Positions 27,276-36,113 of a stretch of 64,000 nt of DNA are shown here, piece after piece (within the stretch, counting starts at the first letter, position 1; each line of letters opens with the position of its first letter). The translations under genes were made by a program, and so were the position numbers. This DNA is from Flavobacterium sp. N1994 (lineage in GTDB: Bacteria > Bacteroidota > Bacteroidia > Flavobacteriales > Flavobacteriaceae), in NCBI RefSeq assembly GCF_025947145.1, contig NZ_CP109999.1, forward strand, positions 992,001 to 1,056,000, in the 5' to 3' direction. The notes beneath the pieces were generated by a model. That model worked only from the letters and a program-made list of their open reading frames with translations. It was not told where the DNA came from and did no database searches.

Positions 27276-27621
27276 GAAAGATAATTTGATAGCTAATAAA
27301 ACATTTGATTTTTCATTGATGATTATCAAATTATTTATTCAATTAAAAAAAGAAAACGAATTTATAGTTTCTAAGCAGTTATTAAGATGTGGAACTAGTA
27401 TTGGAGCAAATGTTGAAGAAGCGATTGCAGGTCAGTCAATGAAAGATTTTATCAATAAGCTTTCTATTGCTAACAAAGAAGCAAGAGAAACTAAGTATTG
27501 GTTAAGACTATTAGATAAATCAGAATTGACTAAAATAAATGTTGAAGAATACCTCATAGAAATAGAACACATAATCAACATAATAACTAAGATTATCAAA
27601 ACATCACAAGAGAAGAAATAA
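27274..27621 (+). CDS. S23/IVS-type four-helix-bundle protein, copy 2
   Basis: 115 residues of the same broad four-helix-bundle family as copy 1 but a different branch: FDFSLMIIKLFIQLKKENEF, then SKQLLRCGTSIGANVEEAIA (the R-x-x-x-S-I-x-A-N-x-x-E signature), and LSIANKEARETKYWLRLLDK. All helical, no signal peptide. Sequence similarity to copy 1 is low, so it is not a recent local duplicate. It sits in the thiolase-dehydrogenase gap and is bracketed exactly by an inverted repeat unrelated in sequence to that of copy 1. Role unknown. Confidence 0.85.
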   Translation: MKDNLIANKTFDFSLMIIKLFIQLKKENEFIVSKQLLRCGTSIGANVEEAIAGQSMKDFINKLSIANKEARETKYWLRLLDKSELTKINVEEYLIEIEHIINIITKIIKTSQEKK

Positions 27622-27644
27622 TTTAAAATTTATAATTCAAAATT
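27621..27644 (+). repeat. Right arm of the inverted repeat around S23 gene 2
   Basis: Complementary to 27252-27275 at 22 of 24 positions. It starts at the last base of the S23 stop codon and ends 15 bases before the dehydrogenase start. Confidence 0.75.
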
Positions 27645-27659
27645 TAAAATAATAAAGCC

Positions 27660-29449
27660 ATGAGCGATATAACAAGAGGAGGACAATTCCTCGTAAAAGA
27701 AACCAAATGTGAAGATATCTTCACTCCCGAAGATTTTTCGGAAGAACAAATTATGATGCGCGATTCGGTTAAAGAATTCGTGGACAAAGAGATATGGCCC
27801 AACAAAAACAGATTCGAGGCTAAAGATTATGCTTTTACCGAAGAAGTAATGAAGAAAGCTGGTGATATGGGTTTCCTGAGTGTTGCTGTTCCTGAAGCTT
27901 ATGGTGGAATGGGAATGGGATTCGTAGATACTTGCTTGGTATGTGACTATATTTCCGGAGCAACAGGTTCGTTTTCTACAGCCTTTGGGGCTCATACTGG
28001 AATTGGGACTATGCCCATTACGTTATACGGAACCGAAGAACAAAAACAAAAATACGTTCCTAAGTTAGCCTCAGGAGAATGGTTTGGTGCTTATTGCCTA
28101 ACAGAACCAGGGGCGGTAGTGATGCCAATTCAGGAAAGACTAAAGCAGTACTTTCTGCTGATGGAAAAACCTATAGCATTACTGGAGGAAAAATGTGGAT
28201 TTCAAATGCTGGTTTCTGCTCACTATTCATCGTGTTTGCCCGAATTGAAGACGATAAAAACATCACTGGTTTCATTGTAGAAAATGATCCAGCTAATGGA
28301 ATCACCATGAACGAAGAGGAACACAAATTAGGAATTCGTGCTTCTTCTACTCGTCAAGTATTTTTTAATGAAACTAAAGTTCCTGTCGAAAATATGTTAG
28401 CCGGTCGTGGTGAAGGGTTTAAAATTGCCATGAATGCTTTGAATGTAGGTCGAATCAAATTGGCTGCTGCTTGTTTGGATGCGCAACGTAGAGTTACTTC
28501 AAATGCAGTGAATTATGCTAACGAAAGAATTCAGTTTAATGTTCCTATTTCTAGTTTTGGTGCAATACGATATAAATTAGCCGAAATGGCAACCTCAGCT
28601 TATGCAGGAGAAAGTGCCACTTATCGTGCAGCAAAAGATATCGAAACCCGAATCAAATTACGTGAAGCAGAAGGTACTTCTCACCAAGAAGCCGAGTTAA
28701 AAGGGGTTGAAGAGTTCGCTATCGAATGTTCTATTCTTAAAGTCGCCGTTTCGGAAGATGTTCAAAACGCTGCGGATGAAGGGATTCAGATTTATGGTGG
28801 AATGGGATTCTCTGAAGATACTCCGATGGAAAGTGCTTGGCGTGATGCTCGTATTGCTCGTATTTACGAAGGCACCAACGAGATTAATCGTATGTTATCC
28901 GTAGGAATGTTGATTAAAAAAGCTATGAAAGGACATGTTGATTTACTTGGACCAGCTTCTAAAGTACAAGAGGAATTGATGGGTATTCCTTCATTTGATA
29001 CACCTGATTACTCTGAGTTGTTTTCAGAAGAAAAAGAACTTATCGGTAAACTGAAAAAAGCCTTCCTTATGGTAGCGGGTGGTGCCGTACAAAAATATGG
29101 ACCTGATTTAGATTCACACCAACAGTTATTAATGGCTGCTGCTGACATCTTGATTGAAATTTATATGGCCGAAAGTACTGTATTGCGTACAGAAAAGTTA
29201 GCCAAAAAAGAAGGAGAAGCCAATGTAAAAGAGCAAATTGCTATGGCTAAATTATACTTATACAAAGCAGTCGATGTAGTAACTCAGAAAGGAAAAGAAA
29301 GCATTATCTCCTTTGCCGAAGGCGATGAACAACGCATGATGCTAATGGGATTACGTCGTTTTACAAAATATACTAACATGCCCAATATAGTTGGTTTAAG
29401 AGAAACCATTACCACCAAGTTAGTGGCGGAGAATGGCTATTGTTTTTAG
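27660..29449 (+). pseudogene. Acyl-CoA dehydrogenase, frameshifted
   Basis: Joined over one missing base it encodes about 597 residues: N-terminal helical domain, FAD-binding middle (GEWFGAYCLTEPGA then GSDANSGKTK, KMWISNAGF), C-terminal helical domain with catalytic-loop RIYEGTNEINRM, and an extra 150-residue C-terminal helical extension typical of the long bacterial acyl-CoA dehydrogenases. The first frame runs wild and stops at 28280. The break is at 28115-28116: GCGGTAGT should read GCGGGTAGT (A-G-S-D). It would perform the first, FAD-dependent step of beta-oxidation. The lesion type is the same as in the thiolase gene: one G lost from a run of three. Confidence 0.85.
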
Positions 29450-29482
29450 TTAGAAGTTAAGTTAAATGTTTTGAAAAAGAAG

Positions 29483-29512
29483 AAGGTACTCAATAATGGG
29501 TGCCTTTTTTTT
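29483..29512 (+). terminator. Terminator of the beta-oxidation operon
   Basis: AAGGTACTC pairs with GGGTGCCTT (two G-U pairs), followed by eight T. Confidence 0.8.
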
Positions 29513-29544
29513 GTTCGGCCCAATGAATGTCTTTTATACTATTG

Positions 29545-30054
29545 CTAGTCAATAACAACATTACGTTTTCCCAATTCGATGATTTCTAAATTTTGAATTT
29601 TATCTCCATCAATCTCAAAACGTAACATGGTTCGAACTTGATGAAACCCATAAATTCCAGCCGCTCCCGGATTCATATGTAGCAAATTCAGTTTTTTGTC
29701 AAACTGCACTTTTAAGATGTGCGAATGTCCACAAATAAAAAGCTTTGGGGGATTAATTTGAATTTCATTCCTAATAGTTTGATTGTATTTCCCTGGATAT
29801 CCACCAATGTGAGTAATCCAAACATCAACATCCTCGCATTGAAATCTATTGTTCAAAGGAAAATCCATTCTGGCTTTATCATCATCAATGTTCCCATAAA
29901 CAGCTCGTAGTGGTTTAATTTTTTTTAAAGTATCTGTAACCTTCAAATCACCAATATCGCCAGCATGCCATACTTCATCCGCTTGACGAACATATTTTAA
30001 AATAGCATCATCTATGTGGCTGTGGGTGTCGGAAAGAAGTAGTATTTTTTTCAT
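29545..30054 (-). CDS. YfcE-type metallophosphoesterase
   Basis: 169 residues from the ATG at 30054 (MKKILLLSDTHSHIDD); the frame extends 14 codons upstream across the promoter and is not used. All family metal motifs are present: DTHSH (10-14), GDIGD, GNID, ITHIGG and GHSH near residue 112. YfcE/MJ0936 enzymes hydrolyse phosphodiesters in vitro and their natural substrate is unclear. It is transcribed divergently from truA. Confidence 0.85.
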   Translation of the reverse strand: MKKILLLSDTHSHIDDAILKYVRQADEVWHAGDIGDLKVTDTLKKIKPLRAVYGNIDDDKARMDFPLNNRFQCEDVDVWITHIGGYPGKYNQTIRNEIQINPPKLFICGHSHILKVQFDKKLNLLHMNPGAAGIYGFHQVRTMLRFEIDGDKIQNLEIIELGKRNVVID

Positions 30055-30069
30055 CGTTTGAATAGGGTA

Positions 30070-30103
30070 CAAATTTATACCAAAAACTTTAACCATTTGG
30101 CAA
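30070..30103 (-). promoter_or_regulatory. Promoter of the yfcE-type gene
   Basis: On the minus strand: TTG at 30103-30101, 23 bases, then TAAATTTG at 30077-30070. The start codon at 30054 is 15 bases downstream, so the leader is very short. Its TTG is one base from the -33 element of truA. Confidence 0.6.
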
Positions 30104-30124
30104 CATAAAAACTTTGTAACTTTG
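30096..30124 (+). promoter_or_regulatory. Promoter of truA and the ABC exporter gene
   Basis: TTTG (30096-30099), 17 bases, then TAACTTTG (30117-30124): a full match to the Bacteroidetes housekeeping promoter. The start codon is 27 bases downstream. Confidence 0.75.
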
Positions 30125-30151
30125 TAATGTCAAAACTTTGGAATTTCAACA

Positions 30152-30889
30152 TTGAGATATTTTATTGAATTAGCGTATAAAGGAACGAATTACCACGGTT
30201 GGCAATACCAACCCAATGCTAGTTCTGTACAAGAAACTCTGAATAAAGCCTTATCTTTATTACTAAAAAATGAAATCGACATTGTTGGTGCTGGTCGAAC
30301 TGATACGGGCGTTCATGCCAAGCAAATGTTTGCTCATTTTGATTATGATAGTGCCATTGAAGTGGAACCTTTAGTAAAAAAGCTCAACTCATTTTTACCG
30401 AAAGACATTGTGATTTTCAACATTATCAAAGTAGCTGATGAAGCACATGCTCGTTTTGATGCTACTAAAAGAACGTATGAATATCATATCCATACGGCTA
30501 AGGATGCTTTTGAAAGTGACGATAGTTGGTTTGTTACCGCTCCATTGGATTTAGACAAAATGAACGAGGCCTGTCAACTCCTTTTTAAGTACAATGATTT
30601 CGAATGTTTTTCTAAAACAAATACCGATGTTAGAACTTTTAATTGTGTTATTTTTGAAGCTCATTGGAAGCAATCGGGAAACACTATCGTTTTTACCATT
30701 GCGGCGGATAGGTTTTTACGGAATATGGTTCGAGCTATTGTAGGAACGATGATTAACATTGGCACTGGAAAAATAAATGTAACAGATTTTGAAAAAATAA
30801 TTGAAAGTAAAGATCGTAATGAAGCTGGATTTTCAGTACCAGCACATGGATTATATTTAACCCAAATTGAATACAAATACCTAAAATAA
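30152..30889 (+). CDS. truA: tRNA pseudouridine(38-40) synthase
   Basis: 245 residues with a TTG start codon (RYFIELAYKGTNYHGWQYQP follows at once; no in-frame ATG gives the conserved first strand). The catalytic Asp lies in GAGRTDTGVHAKQM (about residue 50), with FVTAPLDLDKMNEACQ, FECFSK and DRFLRNMVRAIVGTMI further on. TruA isomerises uridines 38-40 of the anticodon arm in many tRNAs. It is first in an operon with the ABC exporter three bases downstream. Confidence 0.95.
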   Translation: MRYFIELAYKGTNYHGWQYQPNASSVQETLNKALSLLLKNEIDIVGAGRTDTGVHAKQMFAHFDYDSAIEVEPLVKKLNSFLPKDIVIFNIIKVADEAHARFDATKRTYEYHIHTAKDAFESDDSWFVTAPLDLDKMNEACQLLFKYNDFECFSKTNTDVRTFNCVIFEAHWKQSGNTIVFTIAADRFLRNMVRAIVGTMINIGTGKINVTDFEKIIESKDRNEAGFSVPAHGLYLTQIEYKYLK

Positions 30890-30892
30890 TAA

Positions 30893-32650
30893 ATGCAAGC
30901 AAAAGCATTTGATACCCAATTATTCAAACGAATTTTAAAATACACCAAGCCTTATAAATTCAGGTACTATGGTGTGGTTTTATTTGCTATATCACTATCT
31001 GTATTTGCTGCGTTGCGTCCTTATTTATTAAAACAAACTGTTGATTCCTATATCAAACCCAAAGACGAACATGGCTTACTGTTTTATGTAGCTATGATGG
31101 GAATTGTGTTGCTTTTAGAGACCTTTTCGCAATTCTATTTTGTGTATTGGGCGAATTGGTTAGGACAAGATATTATCAAAGATATCCGAACTAAATTGTT
31201 CAAACATTTGCTAACGTTTAGAATGCGCTATTTTGATAACGCTCCCGTTGGACAATTAGTAACTCGCTCTGTCTCTGATATAGAACAAATCGCTCGAATC
31301 TTTAGCCAAGGTTTGTTCATGATTTTTAGTGACATGATGAAAATGGTGGTAGTGCTCTTTTTCATGCTCTATATGAACTGGCGATTAACCTGGATTGTTA
31401 TTATTGCCATGCCTCTTTTAGTTTATATTACAAGAATATTTCAGCGTAAAATGCAAGTGGCTTTTGAAGAAGTACGAACGCAAATAGCCAACATGAATAC
31501 GTTTGTTCAAGAACGCATTACTGGGATGAAGATTGTACAACTATTCAATCGAGAAGACATTGAATATGAAAAGTTTAAAGAAATCAATAGCAAACACAAT
31601 AATGCTTGGATAAAGACCATTTTTTATAACTCCATCTTCTTCCCTATTGCCGATATTATTTCTTCTTTAGTACTAGGTTCTGTAGTGCTTTACGGTGGTT
31701 TTCATATTTTAGATGGTGATAAATTTACCACCTTTGGGGATTTGTTTTCCTATACCATGTTCATTGGTTTATTATTTAATCCGTTGCGTCAAATTGCTGA
31801 TAAATTCAATGAAATGCAAATGGGAATGATTGCGGCCAACAGAGTATTTGACATACTAGATAGCGATGACGATATCCAAAGTAACGGAAAAAAAATAGCC
31901 AGTCATTTTAAAGGTAATATCCGTTTTGAGGAAGTTCGTTTCAGCTATATTGATAATGAAGAAGTGTTGAAAGGCATTAATTTAAAAGTAAACGCTGTCG
32001 AAACGATTGCTATCGTCGGTGCTACAGGAGCAGGAAAATCAACTATTATCAATCTTTTAAATCGTTTTTACGAAATAAGTTCGGGAGCCATTTACATTGA
32101 TGATGAAAACATTGATGATTTTCAGTTGGATAGTTTACGAGCTCAAATTGCCATTGTACTTCAAGATGTTTTTCTTTTTGCGGATACCATTCACAATAAT
32201 ATCACTTTAAATAATCCGGCCATAACTAGAGAAGATGTAATCGCTGCTGCTAAAAAAATTGGCATTCATAAATTCATAAAAAGTTTACCCAATGGCTATG
32301 ACTATGATGTAAAAGAACGTGGGGTAATGTTATCCTCTGGTCAACGACAACTGATTGCATTTCTTCGAGCTTATATGAGTAATCCGAGTATTTTGATTTT
32401 GGATGAAGCGACTTCCTCTATTGATACCTATAGTGAAGAATTAATTCAAAGAGCTACTGAAACTATTACCCAAAACAGAACCTCTATTGTAATTGCTCAT
32501 CGATTAGCAACCATCATCAATGCCGATAAAATTATTGTAATGGATAAAGGACAGATTGTAGAAGAAGGAAAACATCAAGAGTTAGTCAACAAAAAAGACG
32601 GGTATTATAAAAAATTGTATGATTCTCAGTTTGCTTCTGAAGTTGAATAA
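30893..32650 (+). CDS. ABC exporter, fused membrane and ATPase domains
   Basis: 585 residues. Six membrane helices in residues about 20-320, then the ATPase with Walker A (GATGAGKST, about 380), Q-loop (IVLQDVFLFADT), signature LSSGQRQ, Walker B (ILILDEATSSID) and H-loop (VIAHRLATI). The MsbA/multidrug half-transporter type, which works as a dimer. The signature has S-S-G-Q rather than the common LSGGQ, a tolerated variant. Substrate (lipid or drug) not determined. Cotranscribed with truA. Confidence 0.9.
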   Translation: MQAKAFDTQLFKRILKYTKPYKFRYYGVVLFAISLSVFAALRPYLLKQTVDSYIKPKDEHGLLFYVAMMGIVLLLETFSQFYFVYWANWLGQDIIKDIRTKLFKHLLTFRMRYFDNAPVGQLVTRSVSDIEQIARIFSQGLFMIFSDMMKMVVVLFFMLYMNWRLTWIVIIAMPLLVYITRIFQRKMQVAFEEVRTQIANMNTFVQERITGMKIVQLFNREDIEYEKFKEINSKHNNAWIKTIFYNSIFFPIADIISSLVLGSVVLYGGFHILDGDKFTTFGDLFSYTMFIGLLFNPLRQIADKFNEMQMGMIAANRVFDILDSDDDIQSNGKKIASHFKGNIRFEEVRFSYIDNEEVLKGINLKVNAVETIAIVGATGAGKSTIINLLNRFYEISSGAIYIDDENIDDFQLDSLRAQIAIVLQDVFLFADTIHNNITLNNPAITREDVIAAAKKIGIHKFIKSLPNGYDYDVKERGVMLSSGQRQLIAFLRAYMSNPSILILDEATSSIDTYSEELIQRATETITQNRTSIVIAHRLATIINADKIIVMDKGQIVEEGKHQELVNKKDGYYKKLYDSQFASEVE

Positions 32651-32707
32651 ATTTCAAAATAAATCCATAAATTCGCAGTCTCAATTAATTTAGAAAATCA
32701 TACAAAA

Positions 32708-32752
32708 ATGACACAAGCTTTTGCGACTGCATTTTTACCAATATTAAAATAA
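32708..32752 (+). other. Possible 14-codon leader frame before lpdA
   Basis: ATG to TAA reading MTQAFATAFLPILK, 10 bases before the lpdA start, in a 112-base gap that also has GCAGTC/GACTGC as a short inverted repeat. It may be a chance frame; no run of regulatory codons is seen. Confidence 0.2.
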
Positions 32753-32762
32753 ATTCGAAAAA

Positions 32763-34151
32763 ATGAAATACGATATTATTGTTTTAGGAAGTGGTCCTGG
32801 CGGTTATGTTACTGCTATTCGTGCCTCACAATTAGGCTTTAAAGTAGCCGTAATCGAGAAAGAAAACCTTGGCGGTATTTGTTTAAATTGGGGTTGTATC
32901 CCAACCAAAGCCTTACTAAAATCAGCTCAAGTTTTTGATTACCTAAAACATGCTTCTGATTATGGACTAACGATAAAAGAATTTGACAAAGATTTCTCAG
33001 CCGTTGTAAAACGTTCGAGAGATGTTGCTGATGGTATGAGTAAAGGGGTTCAATTCTTAATGAAGAAAAATAAAATAGACGTTATTGATGGTTTTGGTAA
33101 AATAAAACCAGGAAAAAAAGTTGATGTAACAGCTGCTGACGGAAAAGTAACCGAATATTCAGCTGATCATATCATCATCGCTACTGGTGCCCGTTCAAGA
33201 GAATTACCAAACTTACCACAAGATGGTGTAAAAGTAATTGGATACAGACAAGCCATGACCTTGCCAACGCAACCAAAGAAAATGATTGTTGTAGGTTCAG
33301 GAGCTATTGGAGTGGAGTTTGCGCATTTTTACAATGCGATGGGAACAGAAGTTACCATTGTGGAGTTTATGCCTAATGTTGTTCCAGTAGAAGACGAAGA
33401 CATCTCAAAACAATTTGAGCGTTCGTTGAAAAAAGCAGGTATCAATATTATGACCAATTCCTCTGTTGAAAAAATAGATACCTCTGGAAAAGGAGTAAAA
33501 GCTTTTGTAAAGACTGCTAAAGGAGAAGAAATTCTTGAAGCTGATATATTACTTTCGGCTGTTGGTATTAAAACTAATATTGAAAACATTGGTCTAGAAG
33601 AAGTGGGTATCAAAACCGATAAAGATAAAATCTTAGTAGACGCTTATTCTCAAACTAATGTTCCTGGTTATTATGCTATTGGTGATGTTACTCCAGGTCA
33701 AGCTCTAGCACACGTGGCTTCAGCGGAAGGAATCAATTGTGTAGAAAAAATAAAAGGATTACATGTTGAACCCATAGATTATGGAAACGTACCAGGTTGT
33801 ACTTATGCTACTCCTGAAATTGCTTCTGTTGGTTTAACCGAAAAACAAGCTAAAGAAAAAGGATACGAATTGAAAATTGGAAAATTCCCTTTCTCAGCCT
33901 CAGGTAAAGCTAAAGCTGCTGGAACTCCAGACGGATTTGTAAAAGTAATTTTTGATGCTAAATATGGTGAATGGTTAGGCTGTCACATGATAGGTGCCGG
34001 AGTTACGGATATGATAGCAGAAGCTGTCGTAGCACGTAAATTGGAAACTACAGGACACGAAATCCTGAAATCAATCCACCCACACCCAACCATGAGTGAA
34101 GCCGTTATGGAAGCTGTAGCTGATGCTTATGGAGAAGTGATACATTTATAA
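32763..34151 (+). CDS. lpdA: Dihydrolipoyl dehydrogenase
   Basis: 462 residues. FAD site GSGPGGYVTAIRA (8-20), redox-active disulfide in GGICLNWGCIPTK (about 38-50), NAD site VVGSGAIGVEFAHF, second FAD motif YYAIGDVT, and the dimer-interface catalytic HPHPTMSEAV near the C-terminus. E3 subunit of pyruvate, 2-oxoglutarate or branched-chain dehydrogenase complexes or the glycine cleavage system. Which complex is not shown, as no E1 or E2 gene lies alongside. Monocistronic, with a strong terminator. Confidence 0.95.
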   Translation: MKYDIIVLGSGPGGYVTAIRASQLGFKVAVIEKENLGGICLNWGCIPTKALLKSAQVFDYLKHASDYGLTIKEFDKDFSAVVKRSRDVADGMSKGVQFLMKKNKIDVIDGFGKIKPGKKVDVTAADGKVTEYSADHIIIATGARSRELPNLPQDGVKVIGYRQAMTLPTQPKKMIVVGSGAIGVEFAHFYNAMGTEVTIVEFMPNVVPVEDEDISKQFERSLKKAGINIMTNSSVEKIDTSGKGVKAFVKTAKGEEILEADILLSAVGIKTNIENIGLEEVGIKTDKDKILVDAYSQTNVPGYYAIGDVTPGQALAHVASAEGINCVEKIKGLHVEPIDYGNVPGCTYATPEIASVGLTEKQAKEKGYELKIGKFPFSASGKAKAAGTPDGFVKVIFDAKYGEWLGCHMIGAGVTDMIAEAVVARKLETTGHEILKSIHPHPTMSEAVMEAVADAYGEVIHL

Positions 34152-34175
34152 ATAACAAATAAGAATTTATAGAAA

Positions 34176-34201
34176 ATCCGTTTTGTTAAAGCAAGACGGA
34201 T
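34176..34201 (+). other. Hairpin after lpdA
   Basis: ATCCGTTTTG and CAAGACGGAT form a 10-bp stem with one G-U pair around TTAAAG, upstream of the main terminator at 34218. It may protect the 3' end. Confidence 0.5.
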
Positions 34202-34217
34202 ATTTTCGATTAACAAT

Positions 34218-34245
34218 AAAAGCCCAATCTTTCGATTGGGCTTTT
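34218..34245. terminator. Bidirectional terminator between lpdA and the isoaspartyl peptidase gene
   Basis: AAAAGCCCAATC, loop TTTC, GATTGGGCTTTT: a 12-bp perfect stem with T runs on both strands, placed between two convergent genes. Confidence 0.9.
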
Positions 34246-34265
34246 ATTTTATATTTTTATAAGTA

Positions 34266-35108
34266 CTAAGTAAAGACCTCCTCTTTTTCACCATCAAAAC
34301 TAGCAAAGACCATACTAGGATGAGAGTCTTGGTGAAAAATGGTTCCTCTACTGTCAATGGCAATGGCGCCAGCAAAACCATCGAAAGGTTTTAGTTCATT
34401 AAAGGTTTTCTCAAAAGCTTCCGCTAAAGTAAATCCGTCAGTAACTCGGGTGACAATTTTGGCTGCTACTGCACCACTCACTATATCTTCACCAACTCCT
34501 GTTAAACTTACGCCACAATATTCATTGGCATAATTTCCAGCTACTGTTGCCGAATCGGATATTCTTCCCGGAATTTCAAAACCTTTTCCTCCTGTAGAAG
34601 TAGCTACAGCAATTTTCTCATTAGCATCCAAGGCTACACAACCTACAGTTCCTATTCTTGTTGCTTCTAGTTTAGCTTCATATTCTGCTCTACGTTGCGG
34701 AATTTCGGTAGAGAATTTTTCAAAACCAAGTTCCCTTGCAAAATTTGTAGCTCCGCTGCCTCCCAAAACTTTGTCATCGTAATTCAGTAAAACTTTGGCA
34801 ACTTGCACCGGATTTTTTACTTCTTCAATATTTATGACTCCGCTCATTTTTAAAGTCGAGCCATCCATCAACGAAGCACTCATTCTGATTTTGCCATCGC
34901 TTTGAATTTGGGAACCAATACCAGCATTGAATAACTCATCGTCTTCCAATAATGATGTAGCGTACACAACCGTATCAAGTGCAGAATGTGTTTTTAAATA
35001 ATCATAGGAATCTTTGACAATATGAAGTAAGGCTTGCTGTTTGGCAACTTTGGTTTCATGATTGGTAGATGATTCAGAGAAAAAACCTCCGTGAATGATA
35101 ATTTTCAT
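34266..35108 (-). CDS. iaaA: Isoaspartyl peptidase / L-asparaginase
   Basis: 280 residues, on the short side for the family. An Ntn-hydrolase that self-cleaves before a Thr: the site is in ATRIGTVGCVALDANEK (about residue 160), with upstream GGFFSES and SGAT segments and the downstream GGKGFEIPGRISDSATVAGN loop that holds the substrate. It splits isoaspartyl dipeptides and asparagine. The cyanophycinase gene ends five bases upstream on the same strand, so beta-Asp-Arg released there is its likely substrate. Confidence 0.9.
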   Translation of the reverse strand: MKIIIHGGFFSESSTNHETKVAKQQALLHIVKDSYDYLKTHSALDTVVYATSLLEDDELFNAGIGSQIQSDGKIRMSASLMDGSTLKMSGVINIEEVKNPVQVAKVLLNYDDKVLGGSGATNFARELGFEKFSTEIPQRRAEYEAKLEATRIGTVGCVALDANEKIAVATSTGGKGFEIPGRISDSATVAGNYANEYCGVSLTGVGEDIVSGAVAAKIVTRVTDGFTLAEAFEKTFNELKPFDGFAGAIAIDSRGTIFHQDSHPSMVFASFDGEKEEVFT

Positions 35109-35113
35109 GGTGG

Positions 35114-35986
35114 TTAAACGTATTGTGAAGACTTAATAGTCATCTTAAAAGTAGTCAAATCAAACGTATCATTAATACTCATCACATGGGTAACCAAATG
35201 ATTGATGGATATAGGTTGTCCTAATTCTACTTGCGTCAAATTGGTATCTTTTATTTCTCTTCCATCCACTAGAATTACAAGCCCTGATCCAATGGCTTCC
35301 ATCATAGAATTATTGGTAATCAACAAACCAGTATCTTCTCCAAGTCCAATACCAAGCACTTTTGGATTACCCACTACAGCTTGAAAAAGCCTTCCTATTC
35401 TACCCCGTTGTACAAAATGAGTATCGATAATTACACCATCAATTAAACCTAAACCGCTCGTGATTTTTACTTCACCTTTCAGCAAAGCTTCACTACTACT
35501 TCCTTGATAAATCATATTATTAGAAGCCGCAGCAGCACCAGCAGAAGTTCCGGCATATACAAACTCTTCATTATGGTATTTGTCTAATAAAACATCATGG
35601 AATGGCGTTCCTCCAAGAATAGATGTCAATCGCAACTGATCTCCACCAGTAAACATTACCACATCCGCAGCTTTTAAACGATCTAATATTTCATTGTCCA
35701 TAGCTTGTTCCCGACGCTCAATGTTAAGTACATCAACGTTGTCAGCTCCAAGATAATGCAATGCTTTTACATATTCTGGTCCAATTTCTCTTGGAATTTT
35801 GGAAGCAGTTGTAATCACTTCAATGCGAGAATTGGCTTTATGCTTTGATTCGTCTATAATTCGTTTTAAGATTCCAGCCTCAAAAAAGTTTAAATTCTTT
35901 GCGGCATTTTTATCTAAATCGGTCTCAGTAAAACTGCCTTTGTCAACAGCTCCACCAATTATAATTAGTTTTCCACGTATATTCAT
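35114..35986 (-). CDS. cphB: Cyanophycinase (peptidase S51)
   Basis: 290 residues. The serine nucleophile lies in VYAGTSAGAAAASNNMI (about residue 150), with FTGGDQLRLTSIL, DTHFVQRGRIGRL and GIGLGEDTGLLI as the other conserved blocks of cyanophycinases. It hydrolyses the Asp-Arg polymer cyanophycin to beta-aspartyl-arginine. No signal peptide, so it would act on internal granules. No cyanophycin synthetase gene is in the window. It forms an operon with iaaA and faces rluF divergently. Confidence 0.9.
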   Translation of the reverse strand: MNIRGKLIIIGGAVDKGSFTETDLDKNAAKNLNFFEAGILKRIIDESKHKANSRIEVITTASKIPREIGPEYVKALHYLGADNVDVLNIERREQAMDNEILDRLKAADVVMFTGGDQLRLTSILGGTPFHDVLLDKYHNEEFVYAGTSAGAAAASNNMIYQGSSSEALLKGEVKITSGLGLIDGVIIDTHFVQRGRIGRLFQAVVGNPKVLGIGLGEDTGLLITNNSMMEAIGSGLVILVDGREIKDTNLTQVELGQPISINHLVTHVMSINDTFDLTTFKMTIKSSQYV

Positions 35987-36101
35987 GTGGGTAAAAATAG
36001 GAAAATCTTACTACTTACAAATCTTTTTTTTATTTTTTTGGAACCAGTTATTAACTTACTTATCAAGAAACAGAAATTAAAATCAACTTCTTAAATTATC
36101 C

Positions 36102-36109
36102 TATATTTG
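36102..36109 (+). promoter_or_regulatory. -7 element TATATTTG of rluF
   Basis: An exact TAnnTTTG only four bases before the start codon, so the transcript would begin at or next to the ATG. Confidence 0.55.
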
Positions 36110-36113
36110 CCAA

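Noticed and set aside
26320..28116. Programmed frameshifting in thiolase and dehydrogenase
   Set aside because: No slippery heptamer, and these enzymes are not known to need recoding; error or decay is simpler, so it is reported as such.
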